Shown piece by piece: positions 42,441 through 50,134 of a stretch of DNA of 64,000 nucleotides. Within the stretch, counting starts at the first letter, position 1; each line of letters opens with the position of its first letter. Under the pieces are notes generated by a model that saw only the letters and a list, made by a program, of their open reading frames with translations, was not told the DNA's origin and did no database searches. The position numbers and the translations under genes are program-made. This stretch comes from Clostridia bacterium (GTDB lineage Bacteria > Bacillota > Clostridia > Oscillospirales > CAG-272), in assembly GCA_017456545.1 (NCBI GenBank), contig JAFTJE010000019.1:1-64000 (forward strand), given 5' to 3'.

Positions 42441-42447
42441 TATTATA

Positions 42448-43008
42448 GTGAAAAATAATAGGAATTTCAAAAAAGAGCTTTTGCTGTTTGGCAATCTTAA
42501 GGTATTGGTGGCGTGTGCATTTCTTGTTGCTATAAGTATAGTCTGCGGTAAGCTTATTGCTATTAATGTGGGTACAGTTCTACGCTTCAGCTTTGAAAAT
42601 ATGCCTATACTTTTGGCTTCTATAGCATTTGGCCCGTTAATAGGCGGTGTTACTGCCGTTGTGGCAGATCTTATCGGATGTCTTTTGGTGGGCTATGAGG
42701 TGAATCCGTTAGTTACCTTAGGGGCACTTGCCATAGGAGTTTTGAGTGGACTTATATACCGTTTGCTCGGTAAACTGCCTTCATTGTGGAAAACGGTAAT
42801 ATCCGTTATTGTTTCGCATATTGTAGGCTCAGTAATAATAAAGACCTTTGGTCTGGCAAAATTTTATGAGATACCCTTAGGCTTACTTTTTGCATGGAGA
42901 GGATTTAATTACGCTGTCATAGGTATTATGGAAATATTTATCCTCTACTATCTGTTAAAGAGCAGGGCAGTGACAGCTCAGCTTGAAAGAATAAAGGAGA
43001 GCAGGTGA
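42448..43008 (+). CDS. folT: ECF folate transporter, S component
   Basis: The 186-residue membrane protein has six hydrophobic helices and the ECF S-component pattern: an N-terminal LVACAFLVAISIVCGK and LRFSFENMPILLASIAFGP, followed by VADLIGCLL. FolT binds folate and works with the shared EcfA/A'/T energising module, which is not in the window. GTG at 42448 with GGAGG 7 nt upstream is the start; the longer frame lies inside the riboswitch. It is 4 bp before folC, with which it shares the THF riboswitch. Confidence 0.9.
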   Translation: MKNNRNFKKELLLFGNLKVLVACAFLVAISIVCGKLIAINVGTVLRFSFENMPILLASIAFGPLIGGVTAVVADLIGCLLVGYEVNPLVTLGALAIGVLSGLIYRLLGKLPSLWKTVISVIVSHIVGSVIIKTFGLAKFYEIPLGLLFAWRGFNYAVIGIMEIFILYYLLKSRAVTAQLERIKESR

Positions 43009-43012
43009 GAGT

Positions 43013-44299
43013 ATGAACTATAACGAGGCTCTTGAATATATACACAAAGTAAATTGGTGCTTCTGCAATCCCGGTCTTGAAAGAATAGAAAAGCTTTGCA
43101 CAGCACTTGATAATCCACAGAAGAAGCTTAAATTTATCCATGTGGCAGGAACTAACGGTAAGGGCTCCTTCTGTGCTATGCTTTCCGGTATCCTTACTAA
43201 GGCAGGATATAAAACAGGACTTTTCACCTCACCGTACATCAAGGTCTTCAATGAAAGAATGGCAATAGATGGGGAAATGATTTCAAATGATGAGCTTGCC
43301 AAATTAACAGAGAAGATAAAGCCGATTGCCGACAAAATGGAGGAAAAGCCAACGGAATTTGAGTTGATAACAGCTCTCGCCCTTGAATATTTTGCAACAC
43401 ACGGTTGTGATTATGTAGTACTTGAATGCGGTCTTGGAGGACGCTTGGACTCAACAAATATTATTGATACTTCCGTCCTTTCCGTAATCACAGGTATTGC
43501 TCTTGACCATACGGCTATCTTAGGAGATACGGTAGAGAAAATAGCATATGAGAAGGCGGGAATCATAAAAAGTGGCACTCCGTGTCTGTGGTGTGGTGAA
43601 AATAAGGAGGCTGAGGCAGTTATTTCCTCCAAAGCCGTGGAGGTGGGCTCACCCCTACATATCGTAGATCACAAAAAAACCGATATTAAAAGCTTTGATT
43701 TGAGTGGTACGGTATTTAGCTATGGGGAGTATGAGGATATATTTATCCCTCTGCTTGGAGAGTATCAGCCCTTTAATGCTTCAAATGTACTTTGTGCAGT
43801 AGATATTCTTCGTAATAATGGAGTTAATATTGATATTACATCTGTCAGAGAAGGACTGAAAAATGTAGTGTGGCACGCAAGATTTGAGATAATTTCAAAT
43901 AATCCGCTGGTAATAGCTGACGGGGGACATAATCCGGAGGGAGTATGCAGTGCCGTAAGCAGTGTAAAGACATATTTCAAGGATAAAAAATTAAATATAA
44001 TCAGTGGTGTAATGGCTGACAAGGATACGAATTATATTGCATCTCAGATAGGCTCTGTTGCTAAGGAGGTATTTTGTATTACTCCCGACAACCCAAGGGC
44101 TCTTGCCTCGGATAAATATGCAGAGCTTTACAGAAAAATGGGTGTAAGAGCAAGTCATTATAGCTCTGTTAAGGATGCAGTATATGCGTCTATGAGGAAT
44201 GCAATCGACACGGGGTCCGATGTTTTATGCGTAGGATCATTATATATGTACCTTGAGGTTTCCGAATGTGTTGAGCTGTTCAATAAGGAAAATAATTGA
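43013..44299 (+). CDS. folC: Folylpolyglutamate synthase / dihydrofolate synthase
   Basis: FolC adds glutamate to folates (and to dihydropteroate in bifunctional forms), trapping them in the cell. The 428-residue Mur-ligase-family protein has VAGTNGKGSFCAM (ATP loop), GLFTSPYI, LECGLGGRLDSTN, LDHTAILG with the metal-binding His, and KAGIIK. Length is typical. AAGGAGAGCAGGTGAG precedes the ATG. It forms an operon with folT, so uptake and retention of folate share one THF-sensing leader. Confidence 0.95.
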   Translation: MNYNEALEYIHKVNWCFCNPGLERIEKLCTALDNPQKKLKFIHVAGTNGKGSFCAMLSGILTKAGYKTGLFTSPYIKVFNERMAIDGEMISNDELAKLTEKIKPIADKMEEKPTEFELITALALEYFATHGCDYVVLECGLGGRLDSTNIIDTSVLSVITGIALDHTAILGDTVEKIAYEKAGIIKSGTPCLWCGENKEAEAVISSKAVEVGSPLHIVDHKKTDIKSFDLSGTVFSYGEYEDIFIPLLGEYQPFNASNVLCAVDILRNNGVNIDITSVREGLKNVVWHARFEIISNNPLVIADGGHNPEGVCSAVSSVKTYFKDKKLNIISGVMADKDTNYIASQIGSVAKEVFCITPDNPRALASDKYAELYRKMGVRASHYSSVKDAVYASMRNAIDTGSDVLCVGSLYMYLEVSECVELFNKENN

Positions 44300-44316
44300 A
44301 AATTCAAGAATATAAA

Positions 44317-44350
44317 ATAGGCTGTTGCGTATTTATGCAACAGCCTGTTT
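44317..44350. terminator. Bidirectional terminator between folC and rluB
   Basis: The 10-bp arms AGGCTGTTGC/GCAACAGCCT enclose an 8-nt loop, with TGTTTT on the plus side and ATTTTAT on the minus side. Confidence 0.85.
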
Positions 44351-45079
44351 TCATATATTTTCGCTTTTTCCTGAAAGGTAAGCTACCTCGCTATCTGTAA
44401 GCTCACGCCATTTACCTCTTTCAAGGTCGTTAAGCTTCAGCTTACCTATAGCTATTCTTGTAAGACGCATTATAGTAAGTCCGCATTTTTCACACATTTT
44501 GCGTATTTGTCTGTTTCTTCCCTCGTTGAGGGTAAAGAGAGTGTTGGTAGCACCGTTTTTCTGAGATATTATCCTTACCTTTACGGGCTTAAGCTTATAT
44601 CCGTCTATTTCCATAGGTGAGGTAAGAGTGGATAACTGCTCGGGCGATATATCTCCCTTTATGATAACGCTGTATACCTTTGACATATTGTTTTTGGGAT
44701 GGGTAAGCCTGTTTGTCAGCTCACCGTCATTGGTAAGAATAAGTAGTCCCTCCGAATACATATCAAGCCTGCCGACAGGATATATTCTTTCTCCCACATC
44801 GGTAACAAGGTCAAGCACTGTTTGTCTGCCTTTTTCGTCAGAGGCTGTGCTAACATATCCTAAAGGCTTATTAAGCATTATATATCTTTTTTTCTCAGCA
44901 ATGTTTTTTATAATCTTGCCATTATAGGTTACGGTATCCTTCTCGGGATCTACCTTGTCTCCGAGCTGTGCTGTGATGCCGTTTACCTTCACATTTCCCG
45001 CTTCAATAACCTTTTCAGCACTTCTTCGGGACATTATTTTGTTATCTGTAAAAAACTTTTGAAGTCTGATTTTTTCCAT
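44351..45079 (-). CDS. rluB: 23S rRNA pseudouridine synthase (RluB/RsuA family)
   Basis: The 242-residue protein has an N-terminal S4 RNA-binding domain (IRLQKFFTDN, SRRSAEKVIEAGNVKVNG) and a pseudouridine synthase domain with the catalytic Asp in GRLDMYSEGLLILTNDG, followed by YSVIIKG and the C-terminal GRNRQIRKM. These features match RluB/RsuA enzymes that modify 23S or 16S rRNA; RluB is the usual Firmicute member. It is the last gene of the minus-strand run, 7 bp after the carboxypeptidase gene. Confidence 0.93.
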   Translation of the reverse strand: MEKIRLQKFFTDNKIMSRRSAEKVIEAGNVKVNGITAQLGDKVDPEKDTVTYNGKIIKNIAEKKRYIMLNKPLGYVSTASDEKGRQTVLDLVTDVGERIYPVGRLDMYSEGLLILTNDGELTNRLTHPKNNMSKVYSVIIKGDISPEQLSTLTSPMEIDGYKLKPVKVRIISQKNGATNTLFTLNEGRNRQIRKMCEKCGLTIMRLTRIAIGKLKLNDLERGKWRELTDSEVAYLSGKSENI

Positions 45080-45086
45080 TTTTTAT

Positions 45087-46190
45087 CTATCCGAAGATTC
45101 TTTCTAAAATTGATTTTTTGTATTTAATGGATTTTACATTTTCAATGGCATAAAGGGGACATTCTCCTATTTTGTTTTCACCGCAGTAAAAAACCACCTG
45201 TCCGACCCTGTCGCCTTTTTTTATAGGGGCGGAAAGAAGCCTGTCATACTCCGTTACAGCCCGTATTTCACTTTGTAAGCCCTTTTTAAGAGTTATAGAA
45301 ACAGAGTCGAAATTGGAACAGAGCAGAGAGCTTTTTTCTCCGTTAATGCAATTTAGCGAAAGGGTATAATCTCCTGCCTCGGCAAGGAGTATTCTTTCAA
45401 ACTGTAAAAATCCGTAGTCAAGGAGCTGCTTGTGGTCGTTCCAATCGTTCGGTGCGTTCAAGGTAACACATATGAGTCGGACACCGTTTCGTTCTCCACA
45501 GGAAACAAGACACCGTCCACTTCGTTTTGTAAAGCCTGTTTTCACACCGATGGCATCCTCATATAGGCGAAGAAGCTTATTATGATTTATAAGTACTCTG
45601 CTGCCGTCTTCGGATAAGGGAATAACCTTTTTTCTGGTTGAAACGATTTCCTCGAACCTTGGATTTTCCATAGCATATGCAGCAAGTCTTGCAAGGTCAA
45701 GGGCAGTAGTGTAATGCTCCTCGTTATCAAGCCCATGGGGATTTGTAAAATGGGTATTGTTAAGCCCAAGCTCTTTTGCTTTGTCATTCATCATCTCTAC
45801 AAATCCGTCAACGCTTCCTCCTACATATATGGCAATAGCTACGGCAGAGTCGTTGGCACTCTCCAGCATAAGAGCATAGACAAGCTCCTCAAGCGTTAGC
45901 TTTTCTCCCTCTTGTAAGTAAATAGAGGAGCCCTCAATTCCTGTAGCAGCCTTAGGCACGGTGACGGTTTTATCAAGATGTCCCGACTCAATAGCTATTA
46001 TTGCTGTCATTATTTTGGTCGTGCTTGCCATAGGAGCCCTTGTATAAGCATTTTTTGCGTATACTGTATCTCCCGATTCTGCCTCTAATACAATAGCATG
46101 GTGTGCAGAAACATCCAATGCGTATGAGACCGTAGCAAGGGAGCAGAATAATAATAAAAAAATCAAAAAACACACAACAAATTTTGGCAT
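45087..46190 (-). CDS. D-alanyl-D-alanine carboxypeptidase (DacF/DacB-like, S11)
   Basis: The 367-residue penicillin-binding protein trims the terminal D-Ala of peptidoglycan stem peptides outside the membrane. It has a signal peptide (VVCFLIFLLLFCSLATVSYA), the active-site STTK in MASTTKIMT, SAN in ESANDSA and KTG in GVKTGFTKRSGRC, plus a C-terminal beta domain. The ATG at 46190 is chosen with TTGAGG 6 nt upstream; a longer TTG start overlaps that site. Its place next to gerW and scpAB suggests a role in spore cortex or vegetative wall maturation. Confidence 0.93.
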   Translation of the reverse strand: MPKFVVCFLIFLLLFCSLATVSYALDVSAHHAIVLEAESGDTVYAKNAYTRAPMASTTKIMTAIIAIESGHLDKTVTVPKAATGIEGSSIYLQEGEKLTLEELVYALMLESANDSAVAIAIYVGGSVDGFVEMMNDKAKELGLNNTHFTNPHGLDNEEHYTTALDLARLAAYAMENPRFEEIVSTRKKVIPLSEDGSRVLINHNKLLRLYEDAIGVKTGFTKRSGRCLVSCGERNGVRLICVTLNAPNDWNDHKQLLDYGFLQFERILLAEAGDYTLSLNCINGEKSSLLCSNFDSVSITLKKGLQSEIRAVTEYDRLLSAPIKKGDRVGQVVFYCGENKIGECPLYAIENVKSIKYKKSILERIFG

Positions 46191-46251
46191 ATCAAACCTC
46201 AAAATATCTTTTTGGCTTAGTATACCTCAATTAGCATATTTGATTTATTGA

Positions 46252-46665
46252 TTATATTTCCTCGTCTATATCGTCCTTGGATTTCTTTCCAAAAAGACCC
46301 TTGAATTTTTCAATAATTTCAGGTGAGCTTTCGATAAGACCTATAATCTGGGATATAGGATCCTTACTCTCGGCATTAACATTGAGAAGCTCTACCTTGC
46401 CGTTTGGGGAAACTACGAGAAAACCAACGGGAGAAACAGTAACACCTGTTCCACCACCGCCACCGAAATTTTTATTAGTGGGTGCTTTTTTACCAAAGAA
46501 GTCAACACCACCTGTAGCAAGACCTACAAAAACCTTGGAAATAGGAATAATCACTGTTCCGCCTGCCGTTTCGATAGGAGTACCTGTAACAGTGTTTGCA
46601 TCAACCATTGATTTTACATTTTCAAGGGCGGTTTTAATAATATCACTCTGATTCGTTTTTTCCAT
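46252..46665 (-). CDS. gerW: Spore germination/sporulation protein GerW (YtfJ)
   Basis: The 137-residue protein has the GerW signature: GTPIETAGGTVIIPISKV, then GFATGG-like GLATGGVDFFG, a glycine run GGGGGTGV and SPVGFLVV. GerW is a forespore protein needed for normal lysozyme resistance or germination in Bacillus. The start has GGAGGAT 6 nt upstream and lies 23 bp inside the end of the DUF2953 gene, an association seen in many spore formers. Confidence 0.93.
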   Translation of the reverse strand: MEKTNQSDIIKTALENVKSMVDANTVTGTPIETAGGTVIIPISKVFVGLATGGVDFFGKKAPTNKNFGGGGGTGVTVSPVGFLVVSPNGKVELLNVNAESKDPISQIIGLIESSPEIIEKFKGLFGKKSKDDIDEEI

Positions 46666-47284
46666 TTTTATCCTCCGAAAGTTTTTCCTTTTTATTATTG
46701 TATATAAAATATGTTTTTAATAAGTGGACAAGGACCTTAAAGGCAGAGAATACCCTGATATATAAGGTTATTTTTGCCTCGGCTCTTGATTTTTGTGATA
46801 TGAAATTACTGCATATATTGATTTTTGAAAAACGGGATATTTCCACATTGGAAATATTATCAAGTATTTCTACAAGGTAAGCTACGCCCTGTACGGTAGC
46901 ACCGTAAACAAGAGCTGTTTTTGTCGCATCGGAGCAACCTACCTCAATATTAAGTTTTGCAAATTTGAAGTGGAGTGCTCCCATAGCTTTTTTTGAAAGC
47001 TTTAGAATAGCCTCCCGTATCTCCCATATCACCTTGACGGGGGAGTTATCCTTTTGTCCTTCATTTTCAATGACATCTTTATTTTTAGTGTCGGTCTTCT
47101 TTTTCTTGACCTTCTTTTTTTCTTTATATTTAAGCTTCTGTGGGAATAATCTTATTCTGACAAATAGAATGCGTAGATATACCCGTAGCTCCTGTCTATA
47201 GGAAACTATGATATTCACTTTTAGTGATAGCAGTAATGCGAGAAAGAGAAGTATCCCGCCTACTATATAGACCCAAACAGGCAT
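46643..47284 (-). CDS. DUF2953 membrane-anchored protein (YtfI-like)
   Basis: The 213-residue protein has one N-terminal membrane helix (about 4-22), a strongly basic lysine-rich segment (about 52-75) and a C-terminal region with KTALVYGATVQGVAYL, typical of DUF2953. It is normally found directly before ytfJ/gerW in spore formers, as here, with the ends overlapping. The function is unknown; a sporulation role is inferred from context. AAAGGAGGG precedes the ATG. Confidence 0.85.
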   Translation of the reverse strand: MPVWVYIVGGILLFLALLLSLKVNIIVSYRQELRVYLRILFVRIRLFPQKLKYKEKKKVKKKKTDTKNKDVIENEGQKDNSPVKVIWEIREAILKLSKKAMGALHFKFAKLNIEVGCSDATKTALVYGATVQGVAYLVEILDNISNVEISRFSKINICSNFISQKSRAEAKITLYIRVFSAFKVLVHLLKTYFIYNNKKEKLSEDKNGKNESE

Positions 47285-47338
47285 ATTACCCTCCTTTTAC
47301 TTATTTGTCAGTGTTTTAATATGTTACAGAGCTTACAT

Positions 47339-48076
47339 TTAGTTATCAAGCTCCATTTCGGGGCTTTCAATAAGCTCTAATTCTTCTTCCTCGGTATCAA
47401 TGTAAGGAGTCTCTTCCACAGCCTTACCGATAGCCTCATTCTCCTGAAGCTCTACAGATACTGTATTGTTGTCCTCACTATCCTCCCTTAATTCGGGAAC
47501 CTCGATATCAAGAGGTATAATTTCCCCCTCGTTTTTCTGTCTCGGTGCATCAATATAGGGCAACTGCTCTAAAGACTCAATTCCAAAGCATCTTAAAAAT
47601 GTAGGTGTAGTTCTGTAGAGATAAGGTCTGCCGGGAACATCCAGCTTTCCACATTGCTCTATAAGATTTTTTTCACAGAGAGATGCGACTATATATGAGC
47701 TGTCTACCTTTCTTACAGTGTCAACAAAGGCTCTTGTGACAGGCTCATTATATGCTATTATTGCCAGAACCTCAAGGGAAGAAGCAGACAAATTACCTCC
47801 CTTACGAATTCCGAGAGCCTCTTTTATGTACGGCAAAAATGCCTCCTTTGTGCAAAGCTGACAGGAATCCTCAAAAACGAGCATCATAATACCACGGTCG
47901 GTATCGCTGTTGTATTTTTCGGAAAATGCTCTTACTGTTTTCCTAATTTGCGATTCTGTATATCCGAGAACCTCTCCGAGCTTTGAGTAGAGCATAGGGT
48001 GTCCTGCCGCAAACAGAATAGCCTCTATAGCCTTTTCCAGGTCCTTAGTGTCTACCTTTTCTAACTGAATTTCCAT
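47339..48076 (-). CDS. scpB: Segregation and condensation protein B
   Basis: ScpB is the winged-helix (kite) subunit of the SMC-ScpAB condensin for chromosome segregation. The 245-residue protein has two winged-helix modules (EKAIEAILFAAGHPM, and SLEVLAIIAYNEPVTRAFVDTVRKV) and RPYLYRTTPTFLRCFG. The last 50 residues are an acidic tail rich in Glu and Asp, longer than in many relatives. It overlaps scpA by 1 bp. Confidence 0.95.
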   Translation of the reverse strand: MEIQLEKVDTKDLEKAIEAILFAAGHPMLYSKLGEVLGYTESQIRKTVRAFSEKYNSDTDRGIMMLVFEDSCQLCTKEAFLPYIKEALGIRKGGNLSASSLEVLAIIAYNEPVTRAFVDTVRKVDSSYIVASLCEKNLIEQCGKLDVPGRPYLYRTTPTFLRCFGIESLEQLPYIDAPRQKNEGEIIPLDIEVPELREDSEDNNTVSVELQENEAIGKAVEETPYIDTEEEELELIESPEMELDN

Positions 48077-48846
48077 TACTGTTCCTCTCCGTTTGCAACA
48101 ATGATTTTATCGTGATTCAATTCAATGAATATATTATCTGCCATATCAATTACTCCGTCAACGGTAGTAATTTCTTCTATTATGCGTATTCTGCCGGTTT
48201 TAAGCATTTCGAGTATAGCCATAAACATAGCTACAAGCTCATGCTTGTTTCTGATACCGTTAAAGCATTCAATAACTCTTGCACGGCTTCCTCTGATCAG
48301 TAAAAATCTCAAAACGCAATATACCTTTTCACTGACCGATACGGTACGCCTGCTGATAAGAGGTCTTATTTTTTCCGTTGCTTCCTCATCGGTAACCTCA
48401 ACGCTGTTCATAATTCGCATAAATGCAAGGGAGAGAAGACTGATATCGTGGTCGGCAACATATGATCTGTCGGCAGGTATTTCGTCTGTATCCTTTTCCA
48501 TACGGCCTGCATAAATAGAATACATGCTTTGTAGCTTTTCGGATGCTTGCTTTGCTCTCTGATACTCCAGAAGTGCGGCGGCAAGGGCCTCTCTCGGGTC
48601 CTCCTCCTCTTCGGTAACCCTGGGGATAAGCATTTTGCTTTTTATATACATAAGCTCCGATGCCATAACAATAAATTCAGCGGAGAGGTCAATATTCATC
48701 TCCTGCATATTGTTTATATATTCCATGTACTGATCGCAGATTACAGATATCTGTATATCCTCAATGTTCATTTTATTTCTTTGTACAAGGGTGAGAAGAA
48801 GATCAAGAGGACCCTCAAACTCATTTATTTTATAGGTTATCTCCAT
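48076..48846 (-). CDS. scpA: Segregation and condensation protein A (kleisin)
   Basis: ScpA bridges the SMC heads in bacterial condensin. The 256-residue protein has the kleisin N-terminal motif FEGPLDLLLTLVQRNKMNI, the MNIDLSAEFIVMASELMYIKSKMLIP helix and the C-terminal winged helix (VAMFMAILEMLKTGRI). TGAGG lies before the start. It is 8 bp after the M50 protease gene in the same run. Confidence 0.95.
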   Translation of the reverse strand: MEITYKINEFEGPLDLLLTLVQRNKMNIEDIQISVICDQYMEYINNMQEMNIDLSAEFIVMASELMYIKSKMLIPRVTEEEEDPREALAAALLEYQRAKQASEKLQSMYSIYAGRMEKDTDEIPADRSYVADHDISLLSLAFMRIMNSVEVTDEEATEKIRPLISRRTVSVSEKVYCVLRFLLIRGSRARVIECFNGIRNKHELVAMFMAILEMLKTGRIRIIEEITTVDGVIDMADNIFIELNHDKIIVANGEEQ

Positions 48847-48854
48847 CGTATACC

Positions 48855-49529
48855 TCAGAAAATTAGTGAAAATAAAGTCATCATACCACCGTATATCAGA
48901 TTAACCAAGAATGACAACGCTTTTGTGAATATACCACCCAATACACGGGAGTCAAGTAATAAAATCACAATAAACAAAGCGGAAATCTCCCTCTCGTAAC
49001 GCAGAATTTTAGCGTAAATACGGTACGGCAACCATATCAGCAATATTCTTGAGCCGTCGAGTGGTGGTATGGGAATAAGGTTGAATATGGCCAGTGCAAT
49101 ATTCAGCCATATGAAGTTAAACAAAAGTGTTTCGTATGCAACGCACGCATAAAACAGAAAATTTGCACTTTCAAATACAACATCAGATAACAAATTGATA
49201 GAAAGTGAATATATAAATGCACCGATAAATGCAAGCAGCAGATTCGCCATAGGTCCTGCCAGAGCAGAGAGGCAAATATCCCGTCTCGGTTTTTTGAAAA
49301 ATCTTGTATTTATAGGTACGGGTCTTGCCCAACCGAAACGGAAAAATATCATACATACAGTTCCAATGGGGTCAAGATGCTTCAATGGATTCAGGGTAAG
49401 ACGCCCCATCAATTTTGCAGTAGGGTCACCGAGCTTATAGGCGATAAAGCCGTGGGCAAGCTCGTGTATTACAAGGGCGACTAATACACAAGGAATACTG
49501 ATAAGTAAATCTATCAGATAATCAACCAT
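48855..49529 (-). CDS. Site-2 protease family (M50) zinc metalloprotease
   Basis: The 224-residue membrane protease has the zinc motif HELAH in ALVIHELAHGF near the N-terminus and the third ligand region NLIPIPPLDGSRIL, with five or six membrane helices. It belongs to the small YwhC/SREBP-like group without PDZ domain, which cleaves within membranes; its substrate is unknown. It overlaps engB by 1 bp (TAATG) and precedes scpA, a common Firmicute order. Confidence 0.9.
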   Translation of the reverse strand: MVDYLIDLLISIPCVLVALVIHELAHGFIAYKLGDPTAKLMGRLTLNPLKHLDPIGTVCMIFFRFGWARPVPINTRFFKKPRRDICLSALAGPMANLLLAFIGAFIYSLSINLLSDVVFESANFLFYACVAYETLLFNFIWLNIALAIFNLIPIPPLDGSRILLIWLPYRIYAKILRYEREISALFIVILLLDSRVLGGIFTKALSFLVNLIYGGMMTLFSLIF

Positions 49530-50134
49530 TATTTTTTCTCCGCATAATCTAAAATCTCATTCCATACATCATCCTTACCCTCTCTCGTTTCGGATGAGTA
49601 GAGAATGATTGTTGTATCCTCCCTTAAAACAGGGTTGGAAATAAGATTTTTGACTGCCTTTTCTCTTTCTGATTTGTTAAGCTTATCGGTTTTGGTGGCT
49701 ACAATAATGTACGGAACATCGGCATTGTTCATGTAAGATATCATATCAATATCGTCTTTGGTGTAACCGATACGAGAGTCCACAAGCTGCACAACCAGCT
49801 TTACTAAGTCAATATTAGGGTTGCTGGTGAAATATCCGTCAACAAGGCTTGACCATATAAGCTGCTCCTTTGCAGTACGCTTGGCATAACCGTAGCCGGG
49901 CAGGTCAACAAGATATAGCTTTTTATCTATTTCGTAAAAATTTACAGTAATTGTCTTACCCGGAGCACTGCTTACTCTTGCAAGTCCTTTTCTGTTCAGC
50001 AGGGTATTAATCAGTGAGCTTTTGCCAACATTGGATCTGCCGGAAAAGGCAATCTGGGGAATCGGATTTCTTAAAAACTGAGATGCATTTCCTGCACTGA
50101 TTTTAAGAATACTGTTATTTGTGTTTATTTTCAT
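49529..50134 (-). CDS. engB: Ribosome biogenesis GTPase YsxC/EngB
   Basis: The 201-residue GTPase is needed for 50S subunit assembly. Motifs are G1 GRSNVGKSS, G3 DLPGYGYAKR, G4 TKTDK and the PQIAFSGRSNVG context typical of EngB. Length is normal. It overlaps lon by 4 bp, the lon-engB order common in Firmicutes. Confidence 0.95.
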   Translation of the reverse strand: MKINTNNSILKISAGNASQFLRNPIPQIAFSGRSNVGKSSLINTLLNRKGLARVSSAPGKTITVNFYEIDKKLYLVDLPGYGYAKRTAKEQLIWSSLVDGYFTSNPNIDLVKLVVQLVDSRIGYTKDDIDMISYMNNADVPYIIVATKTDKLNKSEREKAVKNLISNPVLREDTTIILYSSETREGKDDVWNEILDYAEKK

